From NCBI RefSeq assembly GCF_000485595.1, contig NW_014577159.1:438998-466198 (forward strand): a stretch of 27,201 bases of DNA. Reading direction: 5' to 3'. The notes under the pieces are model-generated. The model saw nothing but the letters and a program-made list of their open reading frames with translations, was not told the origin of the DNA and did not search any database. Source of the DNA: Priapulus caudatus (Eukaryota > Priapulida > Priapulimorpha > Priapulimorphida > Priapulidae). Shown piece after piece: positions 10,701-26,387 of this stretch; the stretch's first letter is position 1, and each line of letters begins with the position of its first letter. Made by a program: the position numbers and the translations under genes.

Positions 10701-13700
10701 CCCGCTGGACCCCGGCTATTTTCAGCTGAAAACACATTGTCATTCCCATCCCTGCTTAGGTTAATAATGGTTGAACCGATATCTGCATCTTTTATTAATT
10801 GATCGTATCAATACTGAAACTCATTTAATTGTTGTGTTTATATTTGCTCTCAGTTGGCAACGAACAAAATGCAAACGAATTTGACAAACGAAGGCGCTGA
10901 CAGTTCCGATGAAGGACATTCAACTGATGATGCTGGAGGTGGTGGAGATAACAAAGAAACAAAACATGAAACCGAGGTAGATGTACCAGCTGAAAAAATA
11001 CACATTGTAAAACTTACAACATCTACCTGCCTGGATCGTAAATGTTATTAATTAACGGCAGCATATGTCCTGGGTCCCAACTAATAGAAAACTGCCAGGC
11101 TCACTAGAACAACCTTAAATGATATAATTTGCATTAATTGCAGCATACCTGTAGACAGTGCTGTTAGTGTATGACTTGTTCCTTGTCTATTTATTGTATA
11201 AACCTAAACTATAGGATTTCTCATTTGTTGATTCGGTTCTACATTTACCAATGTGTCACACCATGTATGTGATTAGCTTTGCAAACTAATAATTTTATTA
11301 ATTTTCTAAAAAATTTCCCAGAAAAAAAGTATTGTTTGGCATAGAAACTTGAAAATGGTCCTAATTATATTTTTTAACATTCAATAAAGGACACACCTAC
11401 ACAGAAATCGCCCAAAAAGTCGCCACAGAAAAGTCCGAAGAAGAAAAGAGCACTGATTGAATCTGACGAGGAGGAAGAGGAGCCCCTGAAAACAACTCCA
11501 AAAAAGCAGACGAGTAAAAAATCTTCTCCCATAAAAAAACCAGCTTCTGACGGAGATGGAGAGGCTAGTCCCCAAAAGGCAATGCCGGCAACAAAAGACA
11601 TTTCCAGCGAAAACGAGGACCAGGATGTGGAAACGGAGAAAGATGAAAAACACTGTAAGTGTTGTGTATTTGCTCTTGAAATCACCAGTAAGGCAGATTA
11701 GTAACTGATATTCGTATGCGATTCTTGTTAAGTCAACAAAACAGGTTGCTATAGGTCCTCACTCAACACAAAACCATGCAGGGAATCTCAAAAGTTGCCT
11801 ATAACAAGGCGCAAGTAATGTTGTAAACACTGCATTTGTTAACGAATCTGGGCAGATTTGTCGTGCAGTGAGTAGTTTACTGTATACGCTGTATATTTCG
11901 CGGTGGTTTAATTTTCGCGAATTTAGCGAATGCATCCCCGACCGCGAAAATAGCTACGCGTATTATTCATACCGAATAATTCATAATTCACCGACTGCGC
12001 AATTAACCACTCACGAAACTGTCCGTCAAGTCGGAATTCGCGAAAATATCTGTACGCGAAAAATATGGCGTATACAGTAATACGTCTAATTGTGTTGGGA
12101 TGTGCATGGTCTCTATAGAAATAGTTGTTATCGCTGCAGTGGCGTTGTATGACCAGCCGACTGAGCTGTCTGGAAAGAGGGTAAGGAAGAAGACAGAACG
12201 GTTGGTTTTTACTGCTCCTCCACTGTCTTCCGAAAAGCCAACCCTTGAAATACCAGAAGGCAAGGGAGAAAAACTGGGCGAGTGCGAACGAAGTAAGTGG
12301 TCACAAGCAATTATTCATTACTAATCAATTCTTTCATGCATTTATTTGTAATTATTAAATTCCCACGAACTCGACAGAAGGTCGTATGCTGTTCAGATCA
12401 GGTCATATGTTATTAGTACTTAAACAAAGCAGTGAAATTAAGACTTCTTACATCAATGTTTATATGTGAATGAAAAACTGTGTTTGCAATTACAGTTAAT
12501 CATTTCTTGTCAAAGACAAGGGCAGATGATCTGAAACCTCTTCACGTGCTTCTATATGACAGAGTAGGAAAGGTAATTTTTGGTAATGAATTTTTTACAC
12601 TGATTAAGGATGCAATCAAGCTTTGTATGACAGCACTAATCTGGGTGGCAATGAATGAGGTGTACTGTTTTCTGCCGTGTGGGAATATCAACTAGAGCCG
12701 GGGGGGGGGGCAGTCAGCTACATAAGTATCAGCTGGCTACAACGCTACTGTACTGACATATATATACGTACCTACAATACTTACTCTGCCTGTATTCTCT
12801 ATATTTATAATACAGTAGGACTATGTATGGGACTTGGAGCTATAGTGTCAAAACTCACACTTGCACGTTGGCCTCACTGAACGTAGCAGCTATATGCCAT
12901 CTTTGTATCATGAAAGCATATATTCATTGCATTTCACAGGTGACTGTTGTGAAAAGAGACATTCGCCTGTTCTGTGGCTTTGCTTTCAGCCACAAGGACC
13001 CTGAGTATGCGAAGAAATCTGAGCGTTTAAATAGGTAAGATGGAATTTATCTTCCACAGGGTTTGAATTTTACCATGGCATCAGTGGCAAAGTTGTGCCC
13101 CTTATTTGCGGTGGTGCTCAGCTTCCTAAAATGGGACAGTATCCACGACGACAAACCACTGTAGCTGGCTGCCATGATGCCCTAAACCGAACCCTAACCC
13201 TGATGATCCCATAAATTCAATGTGTGTATCCCTCTGTCCCACAAAGGGTTTGTTAAATAGTAAGTTGCATCGATAGCTGTTTGAAAGAACTGTTTGCCTT
13301 GGTGCCATTGAAAAATTTAATTTGATGATGTAATTTCATGTTTGATCCTGGTTCAGGGTAATGCCAACAAATTTCAGAACTACATTGCCCATACTGCCAT
13401 ATATATCTACTGCATGCATGGCAACATGATATCTAATACAAAGCGATATGTATTAGCACTGAGCTGGTGTGTCCATTAGCTCTGATTAACTTTACTGACT
13501 CGTGTCAAAGAGAATATTTGAAGAACAGGAGGCTTAGGATAGCGCTATGTGCGGTTTCACTGAATTAGAATCCAGGGTTTCAGAGAAGATAGTTGACGCC
13601 ATGTTGATGCCATACCAAATTTTATCGCTCTTAGGGTTTGCCGATTGGCATAAATTGGTAACCCATACTAACCTTTTCTAGATTCTTGCATGAGCTTTAC

Positions 13701-15684
13701 ACAGTTGAGATGGAATCTAAAGATGATGAAAAATGTAGCCACAAAATAAAAATGCACAAGAAGTTGTTAGAGTAATGCCATTCGTCTTGCACTGTACATT
13801 TTTTTTCTCAATTGTAGACTGAATATGGGGGCATTGAGAAAGTTATGTGAGGTGCTGGATCTGGACCGTAAAGGAACCAAAGAGGAAGTAGTAGAAAAAA
13901 TTATGACCTTCTTGCTAATGCCAAATGACAACGGAAGAAAAGTTCCTGTTTCAAAGCGAGGTATCACGGCATTAATTTAAGTGCACTTGTCAAAAATCCT
14001 AATATAAGTCGTCTGTAAGTAATATAAGTACCATGGTGAGATTCATAGAAGCATTGTAACTGATGAATTGTGCTCAGTCAGGGACATTGATCTTCTCAGT
14101 GACTCCCAAATTTTATGCCAAATATGTATTTATCAAATGCAAGTTTAGGTATGTTGTTGAATGGTATAAGATTGAATGGTATATGTGTGTAAACCTTTGA
14201 TATTTATTAGCAAAGGCTATGCGAAAGAAACGAAAGCGAGCTTCTTCTAAAGGTAGTAGTCCAAATAAAAGACCCAAGAAGAACACTTCTGATAAAGAAG
14301 ACGAGGAACGTGATGATGACAGTGGTGAAAACCTAGATGGAAGTGAAGACGGAGAAGAAGAAGAAGAAGAAGAAGAGGAAGAGGAAAAGAGTGAGAAGGT
14401 AAAGGAAAACGGAAGCTCTGGAATCTTTTTTAATTTACATTGCAGTATAGAGGGAGATGTAGCCAGCAAATCACTGTTTATAAAAAACTTATTTAATCTA
14501 TAGTTATATTAATCAGATTTTGTCAAATCAATTACTCTATTAAACTGTAATGTCTAGTTAAAATTTAGTTAATATCTTGTTATTGGGTTTCAATACAATG
14601 TTAAATGTTTTTTATTTTCTAAAATTAGAAAAAACCAACAAAAACGAAGACAGCATCTAAACCTAAAGAGTCAAAAGGAAAGGAATCGAAAAAAAAGCAG
14701 AGGAAAGTAAAAGGTACTTAAAATACAATAAAAATTGGATATTTAACATATGCTAATCAATTCTTAGTAAAGGATGGCTGTTAGCAACTGTTTGTTAGAT
14801 GTCAAAATGCACAACGTAATCAGAGCTTCGGTAATGTGTGTCGAGTAAACCTAGATTTTAACAATGTTTCTGTTGATAATTTTCATTTGTAAAGTCATTA
14901 ATGTTTTGAAAAAAGTATATCGTAACAAATTGTGAAAATTTCTGCAATTCAGTGGTGTTGAGTGAGAGTGAAGAAAGTTCTGACGATGAACCACTGGCCG
15001 CAAAAGTGAAGAAACCACCAACAGTAAGTTATTTTGTTTTCTCTCTGACTGTAATAATTATATAAGCGTATGTCATTGTAAAAAGAGAAAAGATTTGATT
15101 GTTGACTCGTGGCTGTGTAATTATTATCTGCGATCGTTTCTTGTTGCCGAATGTGAAGAAACCAACAGTAAGTTGCAGTGCGTGGTCTTGTGATTATATT
15201 AACCATGTGTGGTGATTTAGTTTTGGTCCTAGGAATTTGCAGAAAGTGATTCTTGCAAGTAGTTTCACATTTATTAGTTTAGTTTGCCAGTCTGCGCCTG
15301 ACTCGACTTGTGCCTTATTGTTTTCTACAGAACGACGAGGTTAAAGAAGCCATAAAAAATATTCTGGAGGGTGCCAACTTGGAAGAGGTCACTATGAAGT
15401 CTGTGTGCAAAGAGGTCAGTGAAAATTTGTTACAGCTCATATGTGCCTACATGTGAATCGCATCTGTTCATTGCCCTCTAAAAAATAATAGTCATTGTTC
15501 GGCCAGTGCTAGAAGTTTATTGAGGTTAAAATGGTTAATGCATAAGATATATTAGCGTTCAGTGTGGTTTAGTGTCCTTATGTGTTTGATACTAGCTTGT
15601 TCTTTTTAGGTGTATGCAAAATATCCAGATTTTGACCTTTCGGATAGAAAGGACTTCATCAAGGTGGCAGTGAAAAAAGTATGA
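7784..15684 (+). CDS. DEK: Chromatin protein DEK (12 exons, complete)
   Basis: Histone- and DNA-binding nuclear protein that shapes chromatin and supports replication and transcription. Coding exons: 7784-7822, 10854-10976, 11390-11654, 12140-12292, 12496-12572, 12940-13034, 13818-13960, 14211-14398, 14629-14713, 14953-15023, 15331-15414, 15610-15684. All joins are GT/AG with matching phase and total 465 codons plus stop; human DEK is 375. Residues 55-142 form a basic/acidic N-terminal extension with SPKK-type motifs. Residues 152-250 hold the DEK-specific half of the SAP region (GKRVRKKTERL, PEGKGEKLGECER, FCGFAF). Residues 254-287 are the SAP box (MGALRKLCEVLDLDRKG). A Lys-rich then Asp/Glu-rich tract covers 300-361. 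The C-terminal DEK winged-helix domain is 410-465 (ANLEEVTMK, DLSDRKDFIK). Exon 2 could read through into its intron, but the phase-0 GTAGAT donor joins cleanly to exon 3. The ATG is the first of exon 1, in AAGATGG context. Confidence 0.93.
7990..8109. repeat. CTCATA/GTCATA hexamer satellite
   Basis: About 20 imperfect copies of (C/G)TCATA lie in DEK intron 1 and abut a foldback element on the right. The open reading frame through it (Ile-Leu repeats) is a repeat artefact. Confidence 0.9.
8110..8389. mobile_element. Foldback element, about 80-bp inverted arms
   Basis: Arms 8110-8193 and 8311-8389 are reverse complements with few mismatches (GGGTCTATGTC, GCCGGAACGTA, TATACCGGAACGTACCCTGGTA) around a loop of about 117 bp. 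No clean target duplication is visible. It sits directly against the hexamer satellite in DEK intron 1. Confidence 0.75.
8602..8960. mobile_element. Foldback element, about 140-bp inverted arms
   Basis: Arms 8602-8744 and 8827-8960 pair almost throughout, from ATCACAATAC at the outer edge to GAAGTTAGCCGAA next to the loop. An 82-bp loop separates them. No target duplication is found, perhaps because a second small element follows immediately on the right. It is non-coding and lies in DEK intron 1. Confidence 0.8.
8961..9082. mobile_element. Small AT-rich hairpin element, possible hAT MITE
   Basis: Starts CAGCCTA and ends TAGCCTG, giving a short CAG-type inverted repeat. The interior has complementary blocks (TTACGAGTGCTCTTTT with AAAAAGAGCTCTCGTAA; AGCCTAAA with TTTAGGCT). 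The flanking 8-mers (ATTGTGAT and ATTTTGTT) are only partly alike, so the boundaries are tentative. Confidence 0.4.
9495..10754. mobile_element. Non-autonomous TIR DNA transposon (hAT-like), 1.26 kb, with assembly gap
   Basis: The left end CAGGGATGAGAAT is matched by the right end ATTCCCATCCCTG in reverse complement. Both ends are directly flanked by CTTAGG (9489-9494 and 10755-10760). The 6-bp duplication is shorter than the 8 bp of canonical hAT elements, so the superfamily is uncertain. A GCGGATCCGCGGAAATCCGCGGA palindromic block lies just inside the left end and poly-C blocks lie inside the right end. No transposase-like peptide was seen. It occupies much of DEK intron 1. Confidence 0.6.
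10604..10613. other. Assembly gap (10 N)
   Basis: Ten N bases are flanked by poly-C tracts. CGCTGGATCCCGG just left of the gap (10591-10603) is nearly repeated as CGCTGGACCCCGG at 10703-10715, so the gap probably reflects a repeat and homopolymer sequencing problem. Confidence 0.95.
11880..12077. mobile_element. Tc1/mariner-type MITE in DEK intron 3
   Basis: The ends CTGTATACGC and GCGTATACAG are inverted and flanked by TA dinucleotides (11878-11879 and 12078-12079), as expected for Tc1/mariner insertions. The subterminal region repeats TTTCGCG/CGCGAAAA. The element is 198 bp, non-coding, and ends only 62 bp before the exon-4 start of DEK. Confidence 0.65.
15150..15178 (+). repeat. Partial copy of the DEK exon-10 3' end and donor site
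   Basis: GTGAAGAAACC-AACAGTAAGTT in intron 10 repeats the exon-10 end GTGAAGAAACCACCAACA|GTAAGTT with one codon deleted. Upstream similarity is weak. It preserves a splice-donor word and could act as a decoy donor. Confidence 0.55.
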
Positions 15685-16850
15685 TGGTTATTTGTAGTGG
15701 TCACTGTTAAAAATGTGTAAATACCTGATGCTGATTTGTGTTCATAGCAAATGAAATGTTCTGGAACAATATGAGAAAAGCAGAGATGTGATTAAGGACA
15801 ACACGTGATTTAATTGGAACACAATGAGCGAACTCTTTATTAATTCAACTTTCTGTTCTTTTTCTTAGATCATATCTTAATTTTCGTGTAGCCGTCGAGG
15901 ATGTCTGTAAATTCCTTCTTTGTCGTCCATGAATCTACGTGAAACTGTCACCAGCGGCGACTAGCATTCAGGAATGCGATCATGTTCTAACTACGACTGA
16001 TAGCTGATGATGATTGCTATGAGTTCCACACAGAAAGTTCAGCAAGTCCTGTGACCCTTTTTTTCGAATATCATGTTTTCTTGCACTTCGCATTTTTTAG
16101 ATGTGGGGGGAAGATAGAGGCATTGTAAGTGTAATAGGATGGATATGATATCGTCTGGCTCTAGTGCTTTTAACTGGCCATGTAATATGGTTGATTATGA
16201 GGCAAGTGCCAGTTGTATGAACTACGGATTCAGGTGTGAATATTTTGACAGGTAAATAACCTTGATATTTCCTTCCAATTTTCCATTTAGCACTTATAAA
16301 TGTGTTAGTCTTTGTCAAACAAGTTTTTGGTGTTATCCATTACAACTCCTATGAAATGTTTTTTAGCCAATTTGAAAATTCTGGCTTTGGGGATGATCGG
16401 TGCATAGATGTATGGTATATTTTATGCCTTTAAATTTGGAAGAATTTAATTGGTGAAGTTCTACACAATTATAAACTATATTACTACGAAATCAGTTCAC
16501 TTATCGGTTCAGTACAGTTAGGAAAAATAGAAGATTAGATTAATTACCTGTAGCAAATATTTTATATAGCATTAGTGGTTATTTCATGTTTTTATGTTGA
16601 ATGGAAGTGTAGTGTACCCGTGTAAAATGTATTGGCATTCATGTGGTTTGTTAAAAACGGCAGGAACAATTTTACTGTATCCATGTAAATTTTTTCTTCG
16701 AACATTCAAATTGTGCATGTCTTGTCAGGTTTAGTAGAACCGCATAGATTTTCATCATACTATTTTCAGAAATAGGAAAATCTTCGATGTACAGAAATTT
16801 TAAGATGGCGTCTACTGTAACTATACTGACCATTTCATTCAAATAAATGT
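15685..16850 (+). other. DEK 3' untranslated region (probable)
   Basis: AT-rich sequence after the DEK stop codon with no coding signal. The first clear AATAAA on this strand is at 16842-16847, inside CAAATAAATG, and may be the polyadenylation signal, implying a UTR of about 1.2 kb. No transcript evidence is available. Confidence 0.45.
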
Positions 16851-17607
16851 TTTTTAAATAATAGATATTTCTGTCTGCTTTACAATACTATACCGATTAC
16901 AGTCACAGAGTACACAGGTACAGGTAGGTTCCTTGCATATTTTCAGCTTAAATTATGCTACTGTATATGAAAATTTCCATTGCTCAATATTACTTTAAGA
17001 CGAATAGAAAGGTTAACGGCTGTATCGTACTTTCAAAGTTGCGCGCGCATCACAACTTGGCTGCAGGCTACAGACGTAGGATGTTTTACTTCAAAACTCA
17101 CCATTACATTGTTTTATGACAAATGTGAATGCATGAATACAGAAATCTGTAGGTATATAATATCACTTTTGCACTTGCTATCATAATACAGTATACCCTA
17201 AAATTCTAGTGTGTAGCATCCAATCTTGTACAGGAAAAAAAGGTCAGTAAATAGTAAAAAATAAAAAAAATATTTCCACTTTTTCACAAAATATAAGTAA
17301 TTCTGTTCACTTTTTACAGTTAAATTGCTGCATTATACTTATTTTACTATATTGTTCGATGTGAACATACACTCGTGACGCATACATAGCCCATAGCAAG
17401 CTATTAATATCAGGAACACTACTATCAAATCGTCCAGGTTTTTTGGATTTTTAACTAGTTGAGAAACAATCTTATCACGTAAGAATTTGACAATACATTT
17501 AGTACCGTTAGTTCTTACTTTTAATGTAAAAAAATAGCAACAATTTTTTTTTACAAATTTTACCATAGAAAATTCGTAACGTAGTCAATTTAAATATATA
17601 ATAGATA

Positions 17608-17613
17608 TTTATT
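17608..17613 (-). terminator. Candidate polyadenylation signal of RRM2
   Basis: TTTATT on the given strand reads AATAAA on the minus strand, about 390 nt past the RRM2 stop codon. It is the nearest such hexamer I found in the convergent DEK-RRM2 interval. No gene is seen between 16851 and 18004. Confidence 0.4.
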
Positions 17614-18004
17614 CACAAAAAACAATGCACGATTATAATATGACATACTTTATACTTGGTTACGCATTCCATTCTACTAATATTTACATTGTTGTACACT
17701 ACCCCTCTAAAATTCTAACCTGTTTCAACTAAATGCACCATGTGCAGAAATAACATAAAATGGCAAATATACATGGGGATGGTTATATACAATAAAAATT
17801 AACTTAAAAATGTAGTTAAACTCGGCTGTGTAGATTACCAGCAAACCAGGTTTAACGAGGAATTCCAATCTAAAAATTATCGTGATAACGAACGTTTTAG
17901 CAAACAGAAAAAAAGCAAGTAAATTTGTTATTCACTAAAATATGGAAATTGAATGTCGCAAATGTGGTCCTTTACAATTAACCTATTCTTTGGCACTACG
18001 ACCA

Positions 18005-22862
<4,858 letters not shown>

Positions 22863-23033
22863 TGTGTGGCAGAAGTAAAATGATGAACGGAAAAGGCGTA
22901 ATATAAACTAAAACTTTCTCAAATAAAATGGTAAATTCGTTCACTGAAATACAGGACAGCAAACACGTCTATTCAGGTCGAGAACTGAGGAACAAGTATT
23001 TCTCCCGCGATCTGAAAACGGCAACAGACAAAT

Positions 23034-23160
23034 TTTCGCGCGCTTGACGTCATAGAAGTTTACACCAATGGGCTATGAGATATCGCCCCACGTGATAATG
23101 AACGGTTGCTGTTCTTTGTGCCACGTGACGGACACTGAAATTTCGCGCGCTATGACGTCA
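23034..23160. promoter_or_regulatory. Shared RRM2/STPG promoter: two E2F-CRE modules, two CACGTG boxes, CCAAT box
   Basis: TTTCGCGC (23034-23041) with TGACGTCA (23045-23052) is repeated as TTTCGCGC (23141-23148) with TGACGTCA (23153-23160), about 107 bp apart. CACGTG occurs at 23089-23094 and 23122-23127, and CCAAT at 23065-23069. The block is 172-298 bp upstream of the RRM2 ATG (minus) and 174-300 bp upstream of the STPG-like ATG (plus). E2F and NF-Y sites are typical of S-phase promoters. Confidence 0.65.
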
Positions 23161-23333
23161 CATGGAAAAGTTGCAAAAGGATCCCATGTTCATGTATTAA
23201 ATCGCTACTTTTATAGTTAACTAACGGCAATATTAAAGAATAGTCAAATTTCACTTGTTATGGTATGAGAAATAATTAATTATGCACATTAACGATATAT
23301 AAATAATGAATTTAATATTAAAATATAAGTTTT

Positions 23334-24156
23334 ATGGACAACCAACTTGAACTACATCGTGCGTTTGGGTACACTTCCGGTGAGTTATTTGCCGTGTAAA
23401 CAAAGGACCGTGACCCGCCAACCGATAAACCTGTTTCATTCAGCCACAGCTGCGATCAGGATGGTTACTGACCCTACCGTGACATCTGCGCGTGTACCCA
23501 TCTGTCGGTCTATTCGTTAGTTCTATGCCTATATGGTTTATTCTTATCCGATGGGTAGAGACGCGACACTGAAGTCGGGTATCAGATGTAATGCTCTAGT
23601 AATACGCTCGCATGATACCGGTACCGGTACTCGAGAACAGGATACTATTAGTATTAGATTCAGATAAATTAACACCAAGATCGGCATAGATAAGTAAATG
23701 ACATGTTTATTTCGCCATGGAAATCGAACAATAATTATAATACACTTACCCATTGACCGGTCCAAAGGGGTACCGTACTCAGTCGCGTATCTCTACTCAA
23801 TACTATATATCTCTATGTAGTCGTGATACCTGGCCCGTAGGCAGGTTTTTTTCGTACGGGAGGGTGCGATCCAACGAGTATACGGACTTAAGGGGGGGTC
23901 CGGGGGCATGCCCCCCGGAAAATTGTGAAAATTAGGTTGTCTGAGACTGCATTTCGCGCGTTTTGAAGACTGTACGATATGAAAACAGGCAGCTAAAAGC
24001 GAACCTAAAAACGTGGACAATTCTCAAATTTTTGAACTTCAAAATGGATTTTTTCCGCAAAAATGTGGATCTCCGCAGCCTGTGGGGGGGGAGGGGGCGC
24101 ACCCGTCGCACCCCCTTCCCTACCGGCCTGGATACCTATAAAAATGCACGCACGCA

Positions 24157-24218
<62 letters not shown>

Positions 24219-24898
24219 CACGCACACACAAACGCGCGCACACACAACGCGCTCAACAACACGCACAACAAACACACGCAAACACACACCAGGCACACAC
24301 ACACACACAACACCAACCACACACACACACACACACAACACACACACACCACATGCACACCACAAACACACACCACACCACACACACACAAACAACACCA
24401 CACCACACCAACACACATACACACACACACGCAGTATGTATAGGCCTACACCGAGTTATAAATAGGATTACATGGGGTTATATTACGTATAAGCACCTTA
24501 TAATACGTTAAAATTATATTAATTATTATAATTACGTATAAAACCGGTTATAGCGCACTACCCGGTTTAAGTTTGTTATATAGTGTTAGTCAATATGAGC
24601 GGTGTAGTACTACTGTAAAAAATTTAATTTCTGTACTTTTTATAGCTGTTACTACGAACAACGCGTCTATCCCCAGCAACTATCAGACTGTAGTTGTAGA
24701 TAATTCGGAGAAGAAAGGCTTTCGCTCAAATTCGAAACGCTTCTCATATACAGATGTAAGTAATTTCATGCAACGTTTTATTCTTATTTCTCTCGATGTT
24801 GAAGTAGATGACATCAAGACATAATGATGATCGATGATGATGACGACGACGACGACGACGATGACGACGACGACGACGATGACGATGACGATGACGAC

Positions 24899-24939
<41 letters not shown>

Positions 24940-26387
24940 CGACGACGACGACAATGGTGATGTAGATGATACATAACAATGATAACGTGTAACTTTTATT
25001 ACATTTTTCTTTATAAACTTCAATGTAAACATTAAATCACGTAACTATAAAACAGTTTACTAGTGGTAATTTTAGGAATATATAGATAGCATAAAAACAA
25101 GAGCGTATTAGGTATGCTCTTGGTATACGTAATACTTCTTGATAAAAATTCTTCTCTTGATACGCTCTACGCTCTTGATAAAAATATATTGTTATAAAAA
25201 TGATGTGTGTAATTTTTTATTATTTTAAAGAATGACCTGCCAGGACCAGGAACATATGCTGTTCATCCCGTATTAGCCTCCGATGGACCGTCATTCTCTG
25301 TAAAAGGATCGGCTGGATTCCCCTCTAAGGTAAAACATGCATAGTAATTGTATATTTTCATCCCATGGTCGTACATTCAACATAATTACTCTAATTACTC
25401 ATACAAAACGCTATTATGAATTACTGGCGAAAACCGGTTCGAAATGCAAACGTTGTGTTATTGACGGCACGTGCACTTCCCTCAAATAGGCAGTCGAGGA
25501 CAGGGAAAAGGAATCCGGGAAGGCAATGGGGTGACAGATGACAGAAAGGGAGCAAAAGAAGAGTAATAGGGTAATGGGAGAAGGCGCGGGGAATATATAT
25601 GGTGTTGGGAAGAGGAGCACCTAATATGTGGCGGAGAATAATAAAGGAAGGGGAAGGGATAAGGAATTGGAATCAAAAGTGGATAAGAGAGAAGGCTGGT
25701 GAAAGCACCGCCCTCTCATTCTCCCCCACCAGCCCTCCGTACCTGTTTATTTCCTCGTCATTGTTCTCTCATTATCTCCGAATAAGACTAGACTGCCCCT
25801 ATGTTCTATGTCATCAAAAACCGTATATACAACTGCATACGCTCTTTGATGTCATTAGAGCATTTCGTAACATTAACCGACAACACCACGTTCTAACCTG
25901 AACAACCCTGTTCTAACCCCCATGTCAACAGTCACTAGATTCTGTAAACCGAAATACCGGAAGTTTTCGATGTATCGTCTTGATACTATCAAGAGCCCAT
26001 TAACGGGAAGTCAGCGTGTAACGCCTCTCCCGTATACATATTACCATACTATACAACGATATTTATACGACGATAGGTATAGGTATAGGTATCCGATTAT
26101 ACGAGGAGTGTCATAATATAGACGTCTATATAGTCTATATATAGACGTCTATATAGTGTCTATATTATTACAATCCTGATGATGTTTATATACGATGATA
26201 GGCGAAGCGTCTACCTCGCGTGCAGATGCCCTGCTCTCCGAGAGTTGGCAGCTACAACTTGACGGATAATCTGAATACCAAGAAAGACTTTAATCAGGCT
26301 GGGGCCACGAGTAGCTTTTGTCACCCGATCGCTCTTCAGCCGGATAAGCATGCGAACAGCGACGGACCCGCGGCGAATCAGTACAAT
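23334..26387 (+). CDS. STPG1: STPG1-like sperm-tail PG-rich repeat protein, 5' part (partial)
   Basis: PG-rich repeat (SHIPPO) proteins associate with axonemal microtubules; STPG1 (MAPO2) has also been linked to apoptosis after alkylation damage. Exons: 23334-23379, 24646-24755, 25231-25329, 26226-26387, with phases 1, 0, 0, 0. They join to 139 open codons, and a GTAAGG donor after the last exon shows the gene continues off the right edge. The PG repeat is DLPGPGTYAV (54-63), followed by PSFSVKG, a degenerate repeat PRVGSYN and a late AANQYN that resembles PAPNQYN of STPG1. Exon 1 is predicted: its ATG follows an in-frame TAA (23319-23321), has a strong GTGAGT donor and gives the right phase, but carries no recognisable motif. 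The first intron holds a TIR element and a CA satellite. The assignment to STPG1 rather than another STPG member is moderate. Confidence 0.65.
23830..24130. mobile_element. Short non-autonomous TIR element in STPG intron 1
   Basis: The left end CTGGCCCGTAGG and right end CCTACCGGCCTG are inverted with two mismatches and flanked by GATAC (23825-23829 and 24131-24135). The subterminal poly-G/poly-C blocks (GGGGGGGTCCGGGGGCATGCCCCCCGG) are typical of widespread invertebrate MITEs. It ends next to a long CA satellite. A duplication of only 5 bp leaves the superfamily open. Confidence 0.6.
24146..24434. repeat. (CA)n microsatellite, about 290 bp
   Basis: Pure CA dinucleotides in the first part, then interrupted by A-rich and CG variants. 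Long open frames on both strands (Thr-His or Val-Cys repeats) are artefacts. Confidence 0.95.
24822..24970. repeat. (GAC/GAT)n trinucleotide repeat
   Basis: About 45 imperfect GAC/GAT triplets lie between STPG exons 2 and 3. They would encode poly-Asp, but the flanking GTAAGT donor at 24756 and acceptor before 25231 put them in an intron. Confidence 0.9.
25330..26225 (+). other. STPG intron 3 with purine-rich tract and AT palindrome
   Basis: About 900 bp without coding signal. 25493-25699 is strongly purine-rich on the given strand, with many GGG and GAAGAG runs. GGCTGGTG and CACCAGCC pair near 25694 and 25728. 26114-26167 is a TATAGAC/GTCTATA palindrome. A GGTATA repeat lies at about 26075-26091. 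Confidence 0.6.

Noticed and set aside
10977-11051. Read-through of DEK exon 2 to a stop (EVDVPAEK...)
   Set aside because: The GTAGAT donor at 10977 joins in phase to exon 3, and the extension has no DEK-like content; a retained-intron isoform cannot be excluded.
13176-13200. CCCTAACCCTGA telomere-like words
   Set aside because: Only about one and a half units, with no flanking structure; chance is enough.
15840-16060. Possible exon-like stretch after the DEK stop
   Set aside because: Reading all frames gave stops within about 30 codons and no conserved motif; it is more likely 3' UTR.
24005-24511. Long open frames on both strands through the CA satellite (Thr-His and Val-Cys repeats)
   Set aside because: Dinucleotide repeats are open in several frames; there is no start context, splice pattern or conserved domain.
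24683-25032. Open frames through the GAC/GAT repeat (poly-Asp, poly-Ser, Val/Ile or His/Arg)
   Set aside because: The repeat sits in an intron between two phase-matched STPG exons; it is low-complexity sequence only.
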